Source of the DNA: UBA7398 sp964632545
GTDB lineage: Bacteria; Actinomycetota; Actinomycetes; Nanopelagicales; Nanopelagicaceae
Length of the DNA: 64,000 nt
Reading direction: 5' to 3'
Assembly (NCBI GenBank): GCA_964632545.1
Contig: CAZWBQ010000006.1
Location: forward strand, 1-64,000
The stretch's first letter is position 1. The number at the start of each line of letters is the position of its first letter. The position numbers and the translations under genes were made by a program. Of the stretch, positions 52,038 through 60,744 are shown one piece after another. Under the pieces are notes generated by a model. That model did no database searches, was not told the DNA's origin, and saw only the letters and a list, made by a program, of their open reading frames with translations.

Positions 52038-53444
52038 CTAATATGCCATCGTCAATGAGCGGTTTGAATCTCCACCCATGGCGACGTCATCAGTATTTTT
52101 ATCTAAGCCTTCTGGCCCAACTTGTATGGTTCGGAGAATTAATCCGAACTCAATAATTGCAAGCACGCCGTATAACAGAGTGAAAACAACTAGCGTGAAT
52201 GCAACTGAGGCAGCTCCAACAGCAGGGCTGACGCCATCAGCAGTCTTTATTAATCCAAAAACAGCCCAAGGTTGTCGGGCATTTTCGGTAAATATCCAAC
52301 CAAATGAGTTTGCGAGTAGTGGCAAGAATGGCATCGAAATCATTGCTGGCAAGAACCAACGACCTTTTGGAAGTTCATTCTTGCGAATGCGTACCAATGT
52401 AATTAGTGCAAATAGCAGCGCAATTGCACCAAAACCAATCATTAGTCGGAAACCCCAATAAGCAATTGGAATATTCGGTGTGTAATCACCTACACCATAT
52501 TGTGCGACATATTTACTTTGCAAATCATTAATACCTTCTACAACGCCTTTTGTGCTTCCAGTGGACATAAAGGAGAGCATTCCTGGCAAATCAATTTGAA
52601 ATACCGAACGAGAACCATCCAGTGTCCCAATTGTAAATAATGAGAACGGTGCACTTTCTTGTGTTGAATATAACGCTTCAGCCGCAGCCATTTTCATTGG
52701 TTGTTGAGTAGTCATGATGCGCGCTGTTATGTCACCTGTAATTGCGACCAACACAAAAGCAATAATTACTGTAATTAGTCCAAGCTTGGCAGTTGCACGA
52801 GCCATCACAACATCACGATTTTTAACTAACAACCAAGCGGAAACTCCAGAAATCACTGCGCCTGCGGTAAAGAATGCAGAAGGAATTGTGTGACCGAAGG
52901 ATGCAAGCGCAGTATTTTGGGTAAGTACTGCAAAAATATCAGTTAACTCAGCACGGCCACGCTTTACATTCATCGTGTAACCAACCGGGTGTTGCATCCA
53001 AGCATTTGCAGCAAGAATGAAGTACGCCGAGAATAAAGTACCAAGTGAGGCTAACCAGATACTTGCTAAATGAATCTTCTTAGGTAACCGATCCCAGCCA
53101 AATATCCAGAGACCGAGAAAAGTGCTCTCTAAGAAGAAGGCAAGCAAGCCTTCCATGGCAAGAGGTGCGCCGAATATATCGCCGACAAAACGACTGTAAT
53201 CCGACCAGTTCATGCCAAACTGGAATTCTTGCACGATGCCAGTTACGACACCAATTGCGAAATTAATTAGAAATAATTTTCCGAAAAATTTAGTAGCGCG
53301 AAGATAATGTGCTTTGTTAGTTCGGTACCAAGCTGTTTGTAATCCAGCAACTAAGAATCCCATTCCAATAGTTATTGGAACGAAAATAAAGTGGTAAACC
53401 GTTGTAATGGCAAATTGCCAGCGGGCTAGATCGAGTGAATTCAT
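52038..53444 (-). CDS. cydA: cytochrome bd ubiquinol oxidase subunit I
   Basis: A 468-residue haem-bearing subunit. H18 in TVYHFIFVP is the b595 ligand, the WRL/GWIFTENARQPW segment near residue 370 and the Q-loop region with GDYTPNIPIAYWGFR are typical. At this length the quinol loop is of the short type rather than the long E. coli type. The start at 53444 is chosen because GAGAGAGAG lies just before it and the N-terminus (MNSLDLARWQF) matches the family; an upstream frame to 53495 is unconserved. First gene of cydABDC. Confidence 0.95.
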   Translation of the reverse strand: MNSLDLARWQFAITTVYHFIFVPITIGMGFLVAGLQTAWYRTNKAHYLRATKFFGKLFLINFAIGVVTGIVQEFQFGMNWSDYSRFVGDIFGAPLAMEGLLAFFLESTFLGLWIFGWDRLPKKIHLASIWLASLGTLFSAYFILAANAWMQHPVGYTMNVKRGRAELTDIFAVLTQNTALASFGHTIPSAFFTAGAVISGVSAWLLVKNRDVVMARATAKLGLITVIIAFVLVAITGDITARIMTTQQPMKMAAAEALYSTQESAPFSLFTIGTLDGSRSVFQIDLPGMLSFMSTGSTKGVVEGINDLQSKYVAQYGVGDYTPNIPIAYWGFRLMIGFGAIALLFALITLVRIRKNELPKGRWFLPAMISMPFLPLLANSFGWIFTENARQPWAVFGLIKTADGVSPAVGAASVAFTLVVFTLLYGVLAIIEFGLILRTIQVGPEGLDKNTDDVAMGGDSNRSLTMAY

Positions 53445-53639
53445 TGATACTCTCTCTCTTAAGCAATATGAATTTTTTCTTGTGGTGCGTGCCAATTCTC
53501 TAACTTACAACTCTGATAATTAAAGAAATTTGATGTCGACTAAGTCACCGACTAAAAATCTCCGCGTAAAAACTTAGTTAAATAAATAAATGGAGTGCTA
53601 CCCCTCGACTTTTTAAATAACCGCCTTTACCCTTATCAA
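53445..53639. promoter_or_regulatory. divergent promoter region between cydABDC and the PAP2 gene
   Basis: About 195 bases. For the rightward gene, TCGACT (53605-53610) and TACCCT (53628-53633) are 17 apart and the ATG at 53640 is at the predicted start site (leaderless). For cydA, CGACTAA occurs twice, at 53537-53543 and 53549-53555, 12 bases apart, the first being part of the palindrome GACTAAGTC; these may bind a redox or oxygen regulator. A classical Rex site was not seen. Confidence 0.4.
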
Positions 53640-54281
53640 ATGAGACATAGTTATTCAAAAAGAGGCGTGTTTGGTATTTATGTCGGGATCGTTTTAGCTT
53701 TTTTATCTTACGAAGTATTTAATAAAATTAATCCAACATATCCACCGCTAGTGATGCGTGGGTGGTTAGATGAAAAAATTCCAATTGTTTCAATCTTTGT
53801 AGTTCCATATTTATCGTTTCATATACTTGCTGCTTTTGTAGTTCCATATCTAAGTTTAAGGTTTGGAAATTATAAAGCGTTTCTTGTAAACGGCTTTGCA
53901 ATTATTTTTGGACAGGCCATGTTAGATATTGCTTATTGGTTATTTCAGAGTGAAGTTCCACGGACAACTGTGAGTGATAAGGGTTTTTTCAATTGGGTGT
54001 TAGTTCACGTGATTTATGGAAACGATCGACCGTTGAATGGATTTCCTTCCAATCACGTAACTTGGTCAGTTATTTCAATAATTGCACTTTGGCGATTACG
54101 TTATCGCGCACCAAGAACTTCTTGGTATTTAATGGGATGGTTTCTCTTGATACTCCCAGCGACTGTTTTCCTCGGACAACACTTCGTGATAGATATTTAT
54201 GGTGGAATTTTCGTTGCCTTCGCGGTTTACTGGGCTTGCATGTTCATAATTGAGAAACCTAGGCTCGATATCCACCGATAA
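53640..54281 (+). CDS. PAP2-family membrane phosphatase
   Basis: A 213-residue membrane protein with about six helices. FPSNHVTWS (about 140) is the PSxH motif and GQHFVIDIYGG (about 180) the second His/Asp motif of type 2 phosphatidic acid phosphatases; the first motif (KxxxxxxRP) is reduced to GNDRP. The family dephosphorylates lipid phosphates such as phosphatidate, undecaprenyl pyrophosphate or inositol phosphates at the membrane. The ATG at 53640 fits a leaderless promoter; an upstream frame to 53595 is not supported. Confidence 0.8.
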   Translation: MRHSYSKRGVFGIYVGIVLAFLSYEVFNKINPTYPPLVMRGWLDEKIPIVSIFVVPYLSFHILAAFVVPYLSLRFGNYKAFLVNGFAIIFGQAMLDIAYWLFQSEVPRTTVSDKGFFNWVLVHVIYGNDRPLNGFPSNHVTWSVISIIALWRLRYRAPRTSWYLMGWFLLILPATVFLGQHFVIDIYGGIFVAFAVYWACMFIIEKPRLDIHR

Positions 54282-54311
54282 GTACGATTACGAGAGCAAA
54301 AGCGCTCGGTG

Positions 54312-54325
54312 TATAGTTTTGCCAC
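54312..54325 (+). promoter_or_regulatory. leaderless -10 box of guaB1
   Basis: TATAGT at 54312-54317 ends nine bases before the GTG at 54326, with TTACGA 18 bases upstream of it (54288-54293). No Shine-Dalgarno precedes the GTG. Confidence 0.4.
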
Positions 54326-55762
54326 GTGCGGTTCTTAAATACTCCTAGCTACGACCTTACCTATGACGATGTCTTTATGGTTCCTAGTCGTTCAACCATC
54401 GCAAGTCGGATGGAAGTAGATCTAACAACTCTAGATAACACCGGAACCACAATTCCAATTGTTGTAGCAAATATGACTGCAATATCTGGTCGAAGAATGG
54501 CTGAAACCATTGCACGACGTGGTGGCATCGCCGTTATTCCGCAAGATATTCCACTTCCAGTTGTGCACGATGTAATTCAATGGGTTAAATCACGCCACAC
54601 TTTCTTCGATACACCTATTACTTTATCGCCAAATCAGACTGTTGCCGATGCTGTTAGCTTGTTAAACAAGCGTGCACATGGCGCAATAGTTGTACTTGAA
54701 AAAGATAAACCAGTGGGAATTGTTACCGAAGAAGATTGTGAAGGAGTTGATCGCTTTACTCAATTACATCAAATCATGAGCAAAGACTTAATTAATTTGC
54801 CTGATTCCTGTAGCCCTAAAGAAGCATTTGATTTCTTACATAATAATCGCCGCAAATTAGCCCCAGTAGTAAGCAGTAGTGGAGCTCTTGTTGGGATTCT
54901 GACACGCGTAGGTGCGTTGCGAGCCACGCTTTATAGTCCAGCCCTTGATGCAAATGGGAAGCTAAGAATTGCGGCGGCAATCGGAATCAACGGTGATGTT
55001 GCTGCAAAAGCAAAAACATTAATTGAGTCAGGCGCTGATGTATTAGTAATAGACACTGCGCATGGCCATCAAATTAAAATGATTGAAGCGATAAAAGCGA
55101 TAAAAGCTATTTCGCCAAAAATACCTCTAGTAGCTGGAAACGTTGTTACTGCAGAAGGTACTCGCGAATTAATTGAAGCCGGTGCCGATATTATTAAAGT
55201 CGGAGTTGGACCAGGCGCTATGTGCACGACCAGAATGCAGACTGGCGTTGGCCGCCCACAATTCTCTGCAGTGCTTGAGTGTGCAACCGAAGCAAAGAAA
55301 TTTGGGAAACATGTTTGGGCAGATGGCGGCGTCCGGCATCCACGCGATATTGCGCTCGCGCTTGCTGCAGGAGCTTCACAAGTAATGATCGGCTCTTGGT
55401 TCGCGGGAACTTATGAGTCGCCAAGTGATCTGCATAAAGATTCAAATGGTCGTCTATATAAAGAGTCATTCGGTATGGCCTCGGCGCGCGCAGTAGCTGC
55501 TCGTACCGCAAATGAAGATGCATTTGATCGTGCTCGCAAATCGGTATTTGAAGAAGGAATCTCAACATCGAGAATGTATTTAGATCCAGAGCGTCCTGGC
55601 GTTGAAGATTTACTAGACGAAATTGTCGCTGGACTCCGTTCGTCCTGTACATACGCAGGCGCTGCGAGCATTGCAGAATTTGCCGAGAAAGCAGTAGTTG
55701 GAATTCAATCTGCTGCGGGTTACGCAGAAGGTCGCCCGTTACATTCTTCTTGGGTTAAGTAA
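54326..55762 (+). CDS. guaB1: GuaB1 family IMP dehydrogenase-related protein (GMP reductase in Actinobacteria)
   Basis: A 478-residue TIM-barrel protein with two CBS domains inserted at about residues 95-205. The catalytic Cys300 is in GAMCTTRMQTGVG and the phosphate loop in VWADGGVRHPRD. The GuaB1 branch is restricted mainly to Actinobacteria; mycobacterial GuaB1 has been shown to be a GMP reductase regulated through the CBS domains, converting GMP to IMP. The N-terminus FLNTPSYDLTYDDVFMVPSR matches that branch. It is followed by a tRNA gene after 41 bases. Confidence 0.9.
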   Translation: MRFLNTPSYDLTYDDVFMVPSRSTIASRMEVDLTTLDNTGTTIPIVVANMTAISGRRMAETIARRGGIAVIPQDIPLPVVHDVIQWVKSRHTFFDTPITLSPNQTVADAVSLLNKRAHGAIVVLEKDKPVGIVTEEDCEGVDRFTQLHQIMSKDLINLPDSCSPKEAFDFLHNNRRKLAPVVSSSGALVGILTRVGALRATLYSPALDANGKLRIAAAIGINGDVAAKAKTLIESGADVLVIDTAHGHQIKMIEAIKAIKAISPKIPLVAGNVVTAEGTRELIEAGADIIKVGVGPGAMCTTRMQTGVGRPQFSAVLECATEAKKFGKHVWADGGVRHPRDIALALAAGASQVMIGSWFAGTYESPSDLHKDSNGRLYKESFGMASARAVAARTANEDAFDRARKSVFEEGISTSRMYLDPERPGVEDLLDEIVAGLRSSCTYAGAASIAEFAEKAVVGIQSAAGYAEGRPLHSSWVK

Positions 55763-55803
55763 ATTTAAGCCACCGAGGTAATGTTGCCTCGGAAAGCCAA
55801 TCA

Positions 55804-55876
55804 GCGTTCGTAGCTCAACGGATAGAGCATCGGTCTTCGGAACCGAGGGTTGGGGGTTCGAGTCCCTCCGAGCGCA
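55804..55876 (+). tRNA. tRNA-Arg, anticodon TCG
   Basis: A full cloverleaf: acceptor GCGTTCG with CGAGCGC (one G-T pair), D-arm GCTC/GAGC, anticodon stem TCGGT/ACCGA with loop CTTCGGA giving anticodon TCG, five-base variable loop, and T-arm GGGGG-TTCGAGT-CCCTC. The discriminator is A and CCA is not encoded. It reads CGA/CGN arginine codons. Confidence 0.93.
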
Positions 55877-55930
55877 CTTCGCGAAATAGTTATAGGTTTC
55901 ATCCAACGGCGTTCTGGAGAGGAGCCCACA

Positions 55931-56863
55931 TTGAGTAACGATGATGATTCAAATATTGATGACATCGTGACTGAAGAAATGTTGTGGGAGCGAATTCCAG
56001 AAACTGAAGGCGAAGAACGGGCGAATACTTATTATGAACTTAGCGCCAGAATTTATGCGCGCGGTCAATATGATGAAGCGTTAGCGCTTGCTGAAACGGC
56101 TCGAGATATTTATGCAGAACTTGGTGCGAATATTCCAAAAGAGGGACTGGCCCAGGCATATTCGGCAATTGGTTATAACTTAAATCAATTGAAGCGAATG
56201 GATGAAGCTGCTGGAGCGATGAGCAAAGCAGTTGAACTATTGCGTGAAAATAAATCTCCAGTAGCGCTCGAATTAGCTTGCACACTTGGTGAATGGTGGT
56301 TCGCGTCTAAGGAATATCAAAAAGCAATTGATTGCATGAGCGATTGTGTGCAAGAACATCTAGTAGACGGCAATGAATTAGGAGCGGCCAACGACTTTCA
56401 TTTAATCGGCTGTAGTCATCGAGAACTTAAAGAATTTGATAAAGCACTAGGAGCCTTTAAGGAAGCGCGAGCTCTATTTAAGAGCGCTAAAGAAGTAATT
56501 CACGTAGCTCGTTGCGATCAGAAAATTGCACATTGTTTAATCGAATTAGACGATGCGCTTGGAGCGCTCGCTGCAGCACAAAAAGCCATTGATGTCTTCA
56601 CAACTGCCCATGATTCACGCCGTGAAACTTTTGCACTTTTTGAGTTTGGCAAAGCCCAAGTACTTAATGGTGAAACGGAAGATGGCTTGGCTTCGCTAGA
56701 AAAAGTATTAGATGTTGTTGCCGACTCAGAGCCAAAGGACTTTGAATTTATTGTAGAAATTGAACGAAGAATCGCCACAATTTTGCGTACGCTCAAGCGA
56801 GATGAGGAAGCTCAGGAGATCGAGCGAAGAGTTTCATCAGTCGAAGAAGTAATTGCGGAATAA
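55931..56863 (+). CDS. tetratricopeptide-repeat protein
   Basis: A 310-residue cytoplasmic protein with an acidic N-terminus and about six helical TPR units between residues 30 and 290 (for example YDEALALAETARDIYAELGA, then DEAAGAMSKAVELL, and FDKALGAFKEARALF). It probably mediates protein-protein contact; no enzymatic domain is visible. I start at TTG 55931, six bases after GGAGAGGAG; an in-frame ATG at 55850 lies inside the tRNA gene and is rejected. Its 3' end overlaps the convergent MFS gene by 52 bases, the largest coding overlap in the window. Confidence 0.75.
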   Translation: MSNDDDSNIDDIVTEEMLWERIPETEGEERANTYYELSARIYARGQYDEALALAETARDIYAELGANIPKEGLAQAYSAIGYNLNQLKRMDEAAGAMSKAVELLRENKSPVALELACTLGEWWFASKEYQKAIDCMSDCVQEHLVDGNELGAANDFHLIGCSHRELKEFDKALGAFKEARALFKSAKEVIHVARCDQKIAHCLIELDDALGALAAAQKAIDVFTTAHDSRRETFALFEFGKAQVLNGETEDGLASLEKVLDVVADSEPKDFEFIVEIERRIATILRTLKRDEEAQEIERRVSSVEEVIAE

Positions 56864-58005
56864 CGGAATAGAAGTAGCAATACTCCGACAAGTGCACCAG
56901 CACCTGCCATGACCAACGGCAATTCAAAATCGCTTTTACGCCAAAGCGCACCACCCCAAATTCCCGCACCTAAAACAGCAAAGTTCATTGATGCTTGATA
57001 TAGACCTTGCGAACGTCCACGTTCAGTTTTTGTAGAAAGTTTGCCAACCCAAGATTTTCCTACGCCATCTGTAAAGGCTGGGAATAATCCGTAAATTCCT
57101 AATGCAACTATGGCCAGTAAGTGGCTATTTGAAGTTCCTAATAATAAATAGGTAACACCAAACGCAGTTAAGCCAATTGCGTAAGCAAATTGCGGCTTGA
57201 TTCGATCGGCGATTATGCCAGCTGGCAAAGAAGCCAGCGTTGCAACCGCATTGTAAAAAATATAAAGTAAAACCACACTTCTAGTTGAGAAACCAATATT
57301 ACTTAATCTAAGCAATATTAAAACATCGGGGATATTCATTAACTGAATAAAAACTAATAGCGCAATTGTTCTTTTAAGTGGTGCGCTTAAGGAAACTTTT
57401 GGAGTTTTTTCTTTTTTAATGATCTTTTCATGTTTTGGAAAGTAACTTTCTTTCACTAAAAAAGTCAGCGCAGCTGAAAGTATCGCTGGAATAATGGCAA
57501 ATACCGCCACTTTCCGCACATCATTATCAAAAATTATTAATCCCCAAAGCGCAAAAAATGGGCCAATTACTGCGCCTAAATTGTCGCCCATTCGATGAAA
57601 CCCAAAAGCCTTACCTAAGTTTTCTTTTGGAACGCTATCTGTAATGAGTGCATCGCGCGGGGCTGAACGTATTCCTTTACCAATTCGGTCGGTTACTCGA
57701 CCAATGAGTACTTGCCCCCAGGTTGTTGAAAAAACCACTAAAGCTTTACCAATACCAGCTAACGAGTATCCGGCAGCAACAAAAGGTTTACGTCCAATTC
57801 GATCGCTATATTTTCCACTCCAAAGTTTTGCAAAACCTGCTGCAGCTTCCGCAGCACCTTCAATTAAGCCGAGCGCAATTGGCGCAGCGCCTAAAACGGT
57901 CGTTAATAAAATAGGAAGCAGCGGGTATAACAATTCACTTGCGGCATCTTGGGTCAATGAAACTAATGTTAATAATATTAGATTTCTAGTCAGCCAAGTT
58001 TTACG
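56812..58005 (-). CDS. MFS transporter
   Basis: A 397-residue major facilitator with 12 predicted helices. GKYSDRIGRKPF after helix 2 is motif A, and RVTDRIGKGIRSAPRDA near residue 105 is typical of a bacterial MFS clade of uncharacterised or metal/drug exporters. The TTG at 58005 is chosen because it follows GGAGAG and overlaps the methyltransferase stop; an upstream frame to 58080 would lie wholly inside that gene. Substrate unknown. Confidence 0.8.
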   Translation of the reverse strand, partial: RKTWLTRNLILLTLVSLTQDAASELLYPLLPILLTTVLGAAPIALGLIEGAAEAAAGFAKLWSGKYSDRIGRKPFVAAGYSLAGIGKALVVFSTTWGQVLIGRVTDRIGKGIRSAPRDALITDSVPKENLGKAFGFHRMGDNLGAVIGPFFALWGLIIFDNDVRKVAVFAIIPAILSAALTFLVKESYFPKHEKIIKKEKTPKVSLSAPLKRTIALLVFIQLMNIPDVLILLRLSNIGFSTRSVVLLYIFYNAVATLASLPAGIIADRIKPQFAYAIGLTAFGVTYLLLGTSNSHLLAIVALGIYGLFPAFTDGVGKSWVGKLSTKTERGRSQGLYQASMNFAVLGAGIWGGALWRKSDFELPLVMAGAGALVGVLLLLFRYSAITSSTDETLRSIS

Positions 58006-58657
58006 CAATTGGTAACTCTCCTGTCGGAAGATGTTGCATTCCCCATGCGTACATAGCAATGGCACCTGCAGCAGAAGCATTCATGGATCTAGTTGATCCA
58101 TATTGTTGTATCGCTAGTACTTCTTTACAAACTGCAATTGCCTCATCCGACATTCCAGCACCTTCCTGCCCAAAAAATAAAATACAGCTCTCAGGTAATT
58201 TTGCAGTTTCTAGTTGCTTTGAAACAGGCACATTGTCAATGCCAATGATTGGACATCCATGTTCATCGCTCCATTCTTTGAAATCTGCAATTGTTGGATG
58301 ATGAATCACAGTTAAATATTTATCGGTGACCATTGCGCCGCGACGATTCCAATCACGTTTTCCGACAATATGAACACTTGAAACATTAAAAGCATTAGCT
58401 GTTCTAACAACGGAACCGATGTTCAAGTCGTGTTGCCAATTCTCAATTGCAATTCTTAAAGCATTTCTCGTTCTCGCTAAATCAGCAACAATTGCCGAGA
58501 CTTTCCAATATCTATATTTATCTAAAACATTTCTTCGGTCACCATTTTCCAGAAGTTCCGGATCAAAATGATCTGCAACCGGCCAAGGCAATGAATGTGG
58601 GCCCACGCCAACAACAGGGTAAAACTCACCTGGTCCAATAACTGGTGGATTGCTCAT
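58001..58657 (-). CDS. SPOUT/TrmH-family RNA 2'-O-methyltransferase
   Basis: A 218-residue S-adenosylmethionine-dependent RNA ribose methyltransferase. Motif 1 NIGSVVRTANAF (79-90), motif 2 FFGQEGAGMSDEA (about 161) and motif 3 YGSTRSMNASAAGAIAMY (about 187) form the trefoil-knot cofactor site. The first 50 residues are an extra N-terminal segment with several prolines (GPHSLPWPVADHFDP). tRNA or rRNA target not defined. Cotranscribed with the MFS gene by overlap. Confidence 0.85.
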   Translation of the reverse strand: MSNPPVIGPGEFYPVVGVGPHSLPWPVADHFDPELLENGDRRNVLDKYRYWKVSAIVADLARTRNALRIAIENWQHDLNIGSVVRTANAFNVSSVHIVGKRDWNRRGAMVTDKYLTVIHHPTIADFKEWSDEHGCPIIGIDNVPVSKQLETAKLPESCILFFGQEGAGMSDEAIAVCKEVLAIQQYGSTRSMNASAAGAIAMYAWGMQHLPTGELPIA

Positions 58658-58696
58658 AGTTCAATACTCTACTGATATTCATCACGGAGGCGAAAA

Positions 58697-59599
58697 ATGA
58701 GTAAGCAAAATAGTAAATCTTGGGTGCCAATTTATATTGCGCTCGGTTTTGTTTGGGGCTGCTCTTTCATATTTATCAAATTGGGATTGGAATTTTTAAC
58801 GCCATTCGGTGTGGCATTTGGCAGATGCGCTCTTGGCGCTGCAACACTTTTGATGGTTGTAAAAATAAAGAAAATTGCATTACCTAAGTTCGGGATTATT
58901 TGGTTGCATCTTTGGGTAATTTCAATGCTGCTAAATACTTTACCTGGAATCTTTTTTGCACTTGCGGAAACTAAAGTAACTTCAATACTTGCTGGAATTA
59001 TTAACGCAACAACGCCACTAATGACGCTGATTGTGATACTAGTTGCATTCCGGGATGAGAAGCCCAGGTCTTATCAAGTTTACGGATTAGTGATTGGTGC
59101 AATTGGTGTGGCAACAGTTCTTGGAGCATGGAATGGAATTGGTAAGAATCCATTATGGGCTGTACTAATTTTAATCGGAGCAGTTACTTGTTACGGAATT
59201 TCATTTCCATATTCACGCAAATTTATAATTCCATTAAAACTTCGCGCTGAATCACTTGCTGCGACACAAGTTTCATTGGCAGCTTTAACTTTACTTCCAT
59301 TATATTTAATCGATGGAATTGCTGAAGATAATTATGGTGTTGTACCAATTTTCGCTATGTTAGCTCTTGGGATTTTTGGTAGCGGATTCGCCTATATTTG
59401 GAATTTTGAAATTATTGCGAGAGCGGGTAGCGCGATCGCGAGTTCAGTAACATACGTAACTCCAATAGTTGCAGTAGTAGTTGGAATTATTTTTCTCGAT
59501 GAAAATTTGACTTGGAATGAACCCGTGGGATGCCTGATAGTAATTTTCGGTGCAGCGCTCTCGCAAGGAAGATTGTCACTTAGAACTAACAAGGCTTAG
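58697..59599 (+). CDS. EamA/DMT-family permease
   Basis: A 300-residue protein with ten predicted helices in two EamA repeats. The repeat starts WGCSFIFIKLGLEF near residue 20 and GNGIG/ISFPYSRKF near 165, and PIVAVVVGIIFLDENLTW near residue 262 is the repeat-end signature. The family exports amino acids, nucleosides or other metabolites. GGAGG lies seven bases before the ATG. It is divergent from the methyltransferase. Confidence 0.85.
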   Translation: MSKQNSKSWVPIYIALGFVWGCSFIFIKLGLEFLTPFGVAFGRCALGAATLLMVVKIKKIALPKFGIIWLHLWVISMLLNTLPGIFFALAETKVTSILAGIINATTPLMTLIVILVAFRDEKPRSYQVYGLVIGAIGVATVLGAWNGIGKNPLWAVLILIGAVTCYGISFPYSRKFIIPLKLRAESLAATQVSLAALTLLPLYLIDGIAEDNYGVVPIFAMLALGIFGSGFAYIWNFEIIARAGSAIASSVTYVTPIVAVVVGIIFLDENLTWNEPVGCLIVIFGAALSQGRLSLRTNKA

Positions 59600-59608
59600 G
59601 CTAAGCAA
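59573..59608 (+). promoter_or_regulatory. leaderless promoter of the dacB-like gene
   Basis: TTGTCA (59573-59578) and TAGGCT (59597-59602) are 18 apart; the ATG at 59609 is seven bases after the -10 box. It lies partly inside the end of the permease gene. Confidence 0.5.
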
Positions 59609-60742
59609 ATGCGCAAAATAGCACTCGGCATAATTTCATTTCTTCTTTTTACAATGACAACTGCCAACGCTGTTGAAACTTCAGTACCGTCAGAAAATAA
59701 TTCACTTCCTTCAAAATTTAATTTTTATGCCACTTCCGTTAAATTAGCTGGACCTGGGTTAATAGTTATTGATCCGAGCAGTGGAACTACGTTATTTGAT
59801 CAGGCTTCGGATTTACCGAGAGCCCCTGCTTCTATATTCAAATTAATTTCAACTTTTGCGGCACTTAAGTTTGTCGGACCTAATTTTAGATTTAATACCA
59901 AGATTTTCAAAACAAATTCGCAGAATACTTATGTATTAGATGGCGACCTTGACCCATGGCTAACTTCGGATATTAAGTTAGCAAAAAAGAATAACCAGAA
60001 GTATTTGCCAATTCTCATCAGTAAAGCTAATAAAACAAATGCAAAATCAATCGTTATTGAGCACACCGGAGTTTTTACTAGAGATTTAGAAAATCTATCT
60101 AAATATTTGAAAACTCGAGGTGTTAATGTGAAATTTCGAGAGGTTTCGCCAACTGAAGCATCAACGCGAACTACTGAAGAAATTGCATCTTTGGAATCTG
60201 TGCCAGTGTCGGAAATGGTTAAATTCGCAATTTTGTGGAGCGACAACCAATTAGCAGACCGATTGGCACGAGCAGCAGCGCGTATAAAAAGCGGAAGATC
60301 TGATCAACTTGGACTTCAGAGTACTTTTGAAGCAGTACTTGGCGAATATGGTATTAATTTTCAAGGGTTAAACGCTATTGATGGCAGTGGTTTATCTCAT
60401 GATAATAAAGTTTCAGCGCGAACAATTGTCGAAGTCTTAATGCAAATTAGAAAGGACCCATTTTTTGCTCCGATTTACGAAGGTTTACCAGTAGCCGGGA
60501 AAACCGGAACGCTTAAGAAGCGATTTTTAACTACCGCTCCAAATGCAGTCGGATTAGTTCATGCTAAAACTGGTTTTATAAGTACAACAGTTAGCTTGGC
60601 GGGGTATGTAACTGTTGGCGCAAAAGAGTACGTTTTCGCAGTTATTGCCGATAATTTAGAACCTACGTGGGTTGCTAGAAATCGAGCACGTGAAACCATA
60701 GATTCGATGTTGGGAACGATTGCAGAACCAGCAAAATCCTAA
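59609..60742 (+). CDS. dacB: D-alanyl-D-alanine carboxypeptidase/endopeptidase (PBP4, peptidase S13)
   Basis: A 377-residue secreted serine peptidase that trims or cuts peptidoglycan cross-links. Residues 1-21 are a signal peptide ending ANA. The active-site set is S75-x-x-K78 (ASIFK), S211-D-N213 and K321-T-G323 (HAKTGFIS); LPVAGKTGTLKKRF near 296 is the conserved loop of S13 enzymes, with Lys-Thr in place of the more usual Val-Asp. The family insertion domain between motifs one and two is short, as in other Actinobacteria. Confidence 0.88.
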   Translation: MRKIALGIISFLLFTMTTANAVETSVPSENNSLPSKFNFYATSVKLAGPGLIVIDPSSGTTLFDQASDLPRAPASIFKLISTFAALKFVGPNFRFNTKIFKTNSQNTYVLDGDLDPWLTSDIKLAKKNNQKYLPILISKANKTNAKSIVIEHTGVFTRDLENLSKYLKTRGVNVKFREVSPTEASTRTTEEIASLESVPVSEMVKFAILWSDNQLADRLARAAARIKSGRSDQLGLQSTFEAVLGEYGINFQGLNAIDGSGLSHDNKVSARTIVEVLMQIRKDPFFAPIYEGLPVAGKTGTLKKRFLTTAPNAVGLVHAKTGFISTTVSLAGYVTVGAKEYVFAVIADNLEPTWVARNRARETIDSMLGTIAEPAKS

Positions 60743-60744
60743 AA

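Noticed and set aside
55850..55930. An in-frame ATG that would extend the TPR protein by 27 residues
   Set aside because: It lies inside the tRNA-Arg gene; a TTG at 55931 has a strong Shine-Dalgarno.
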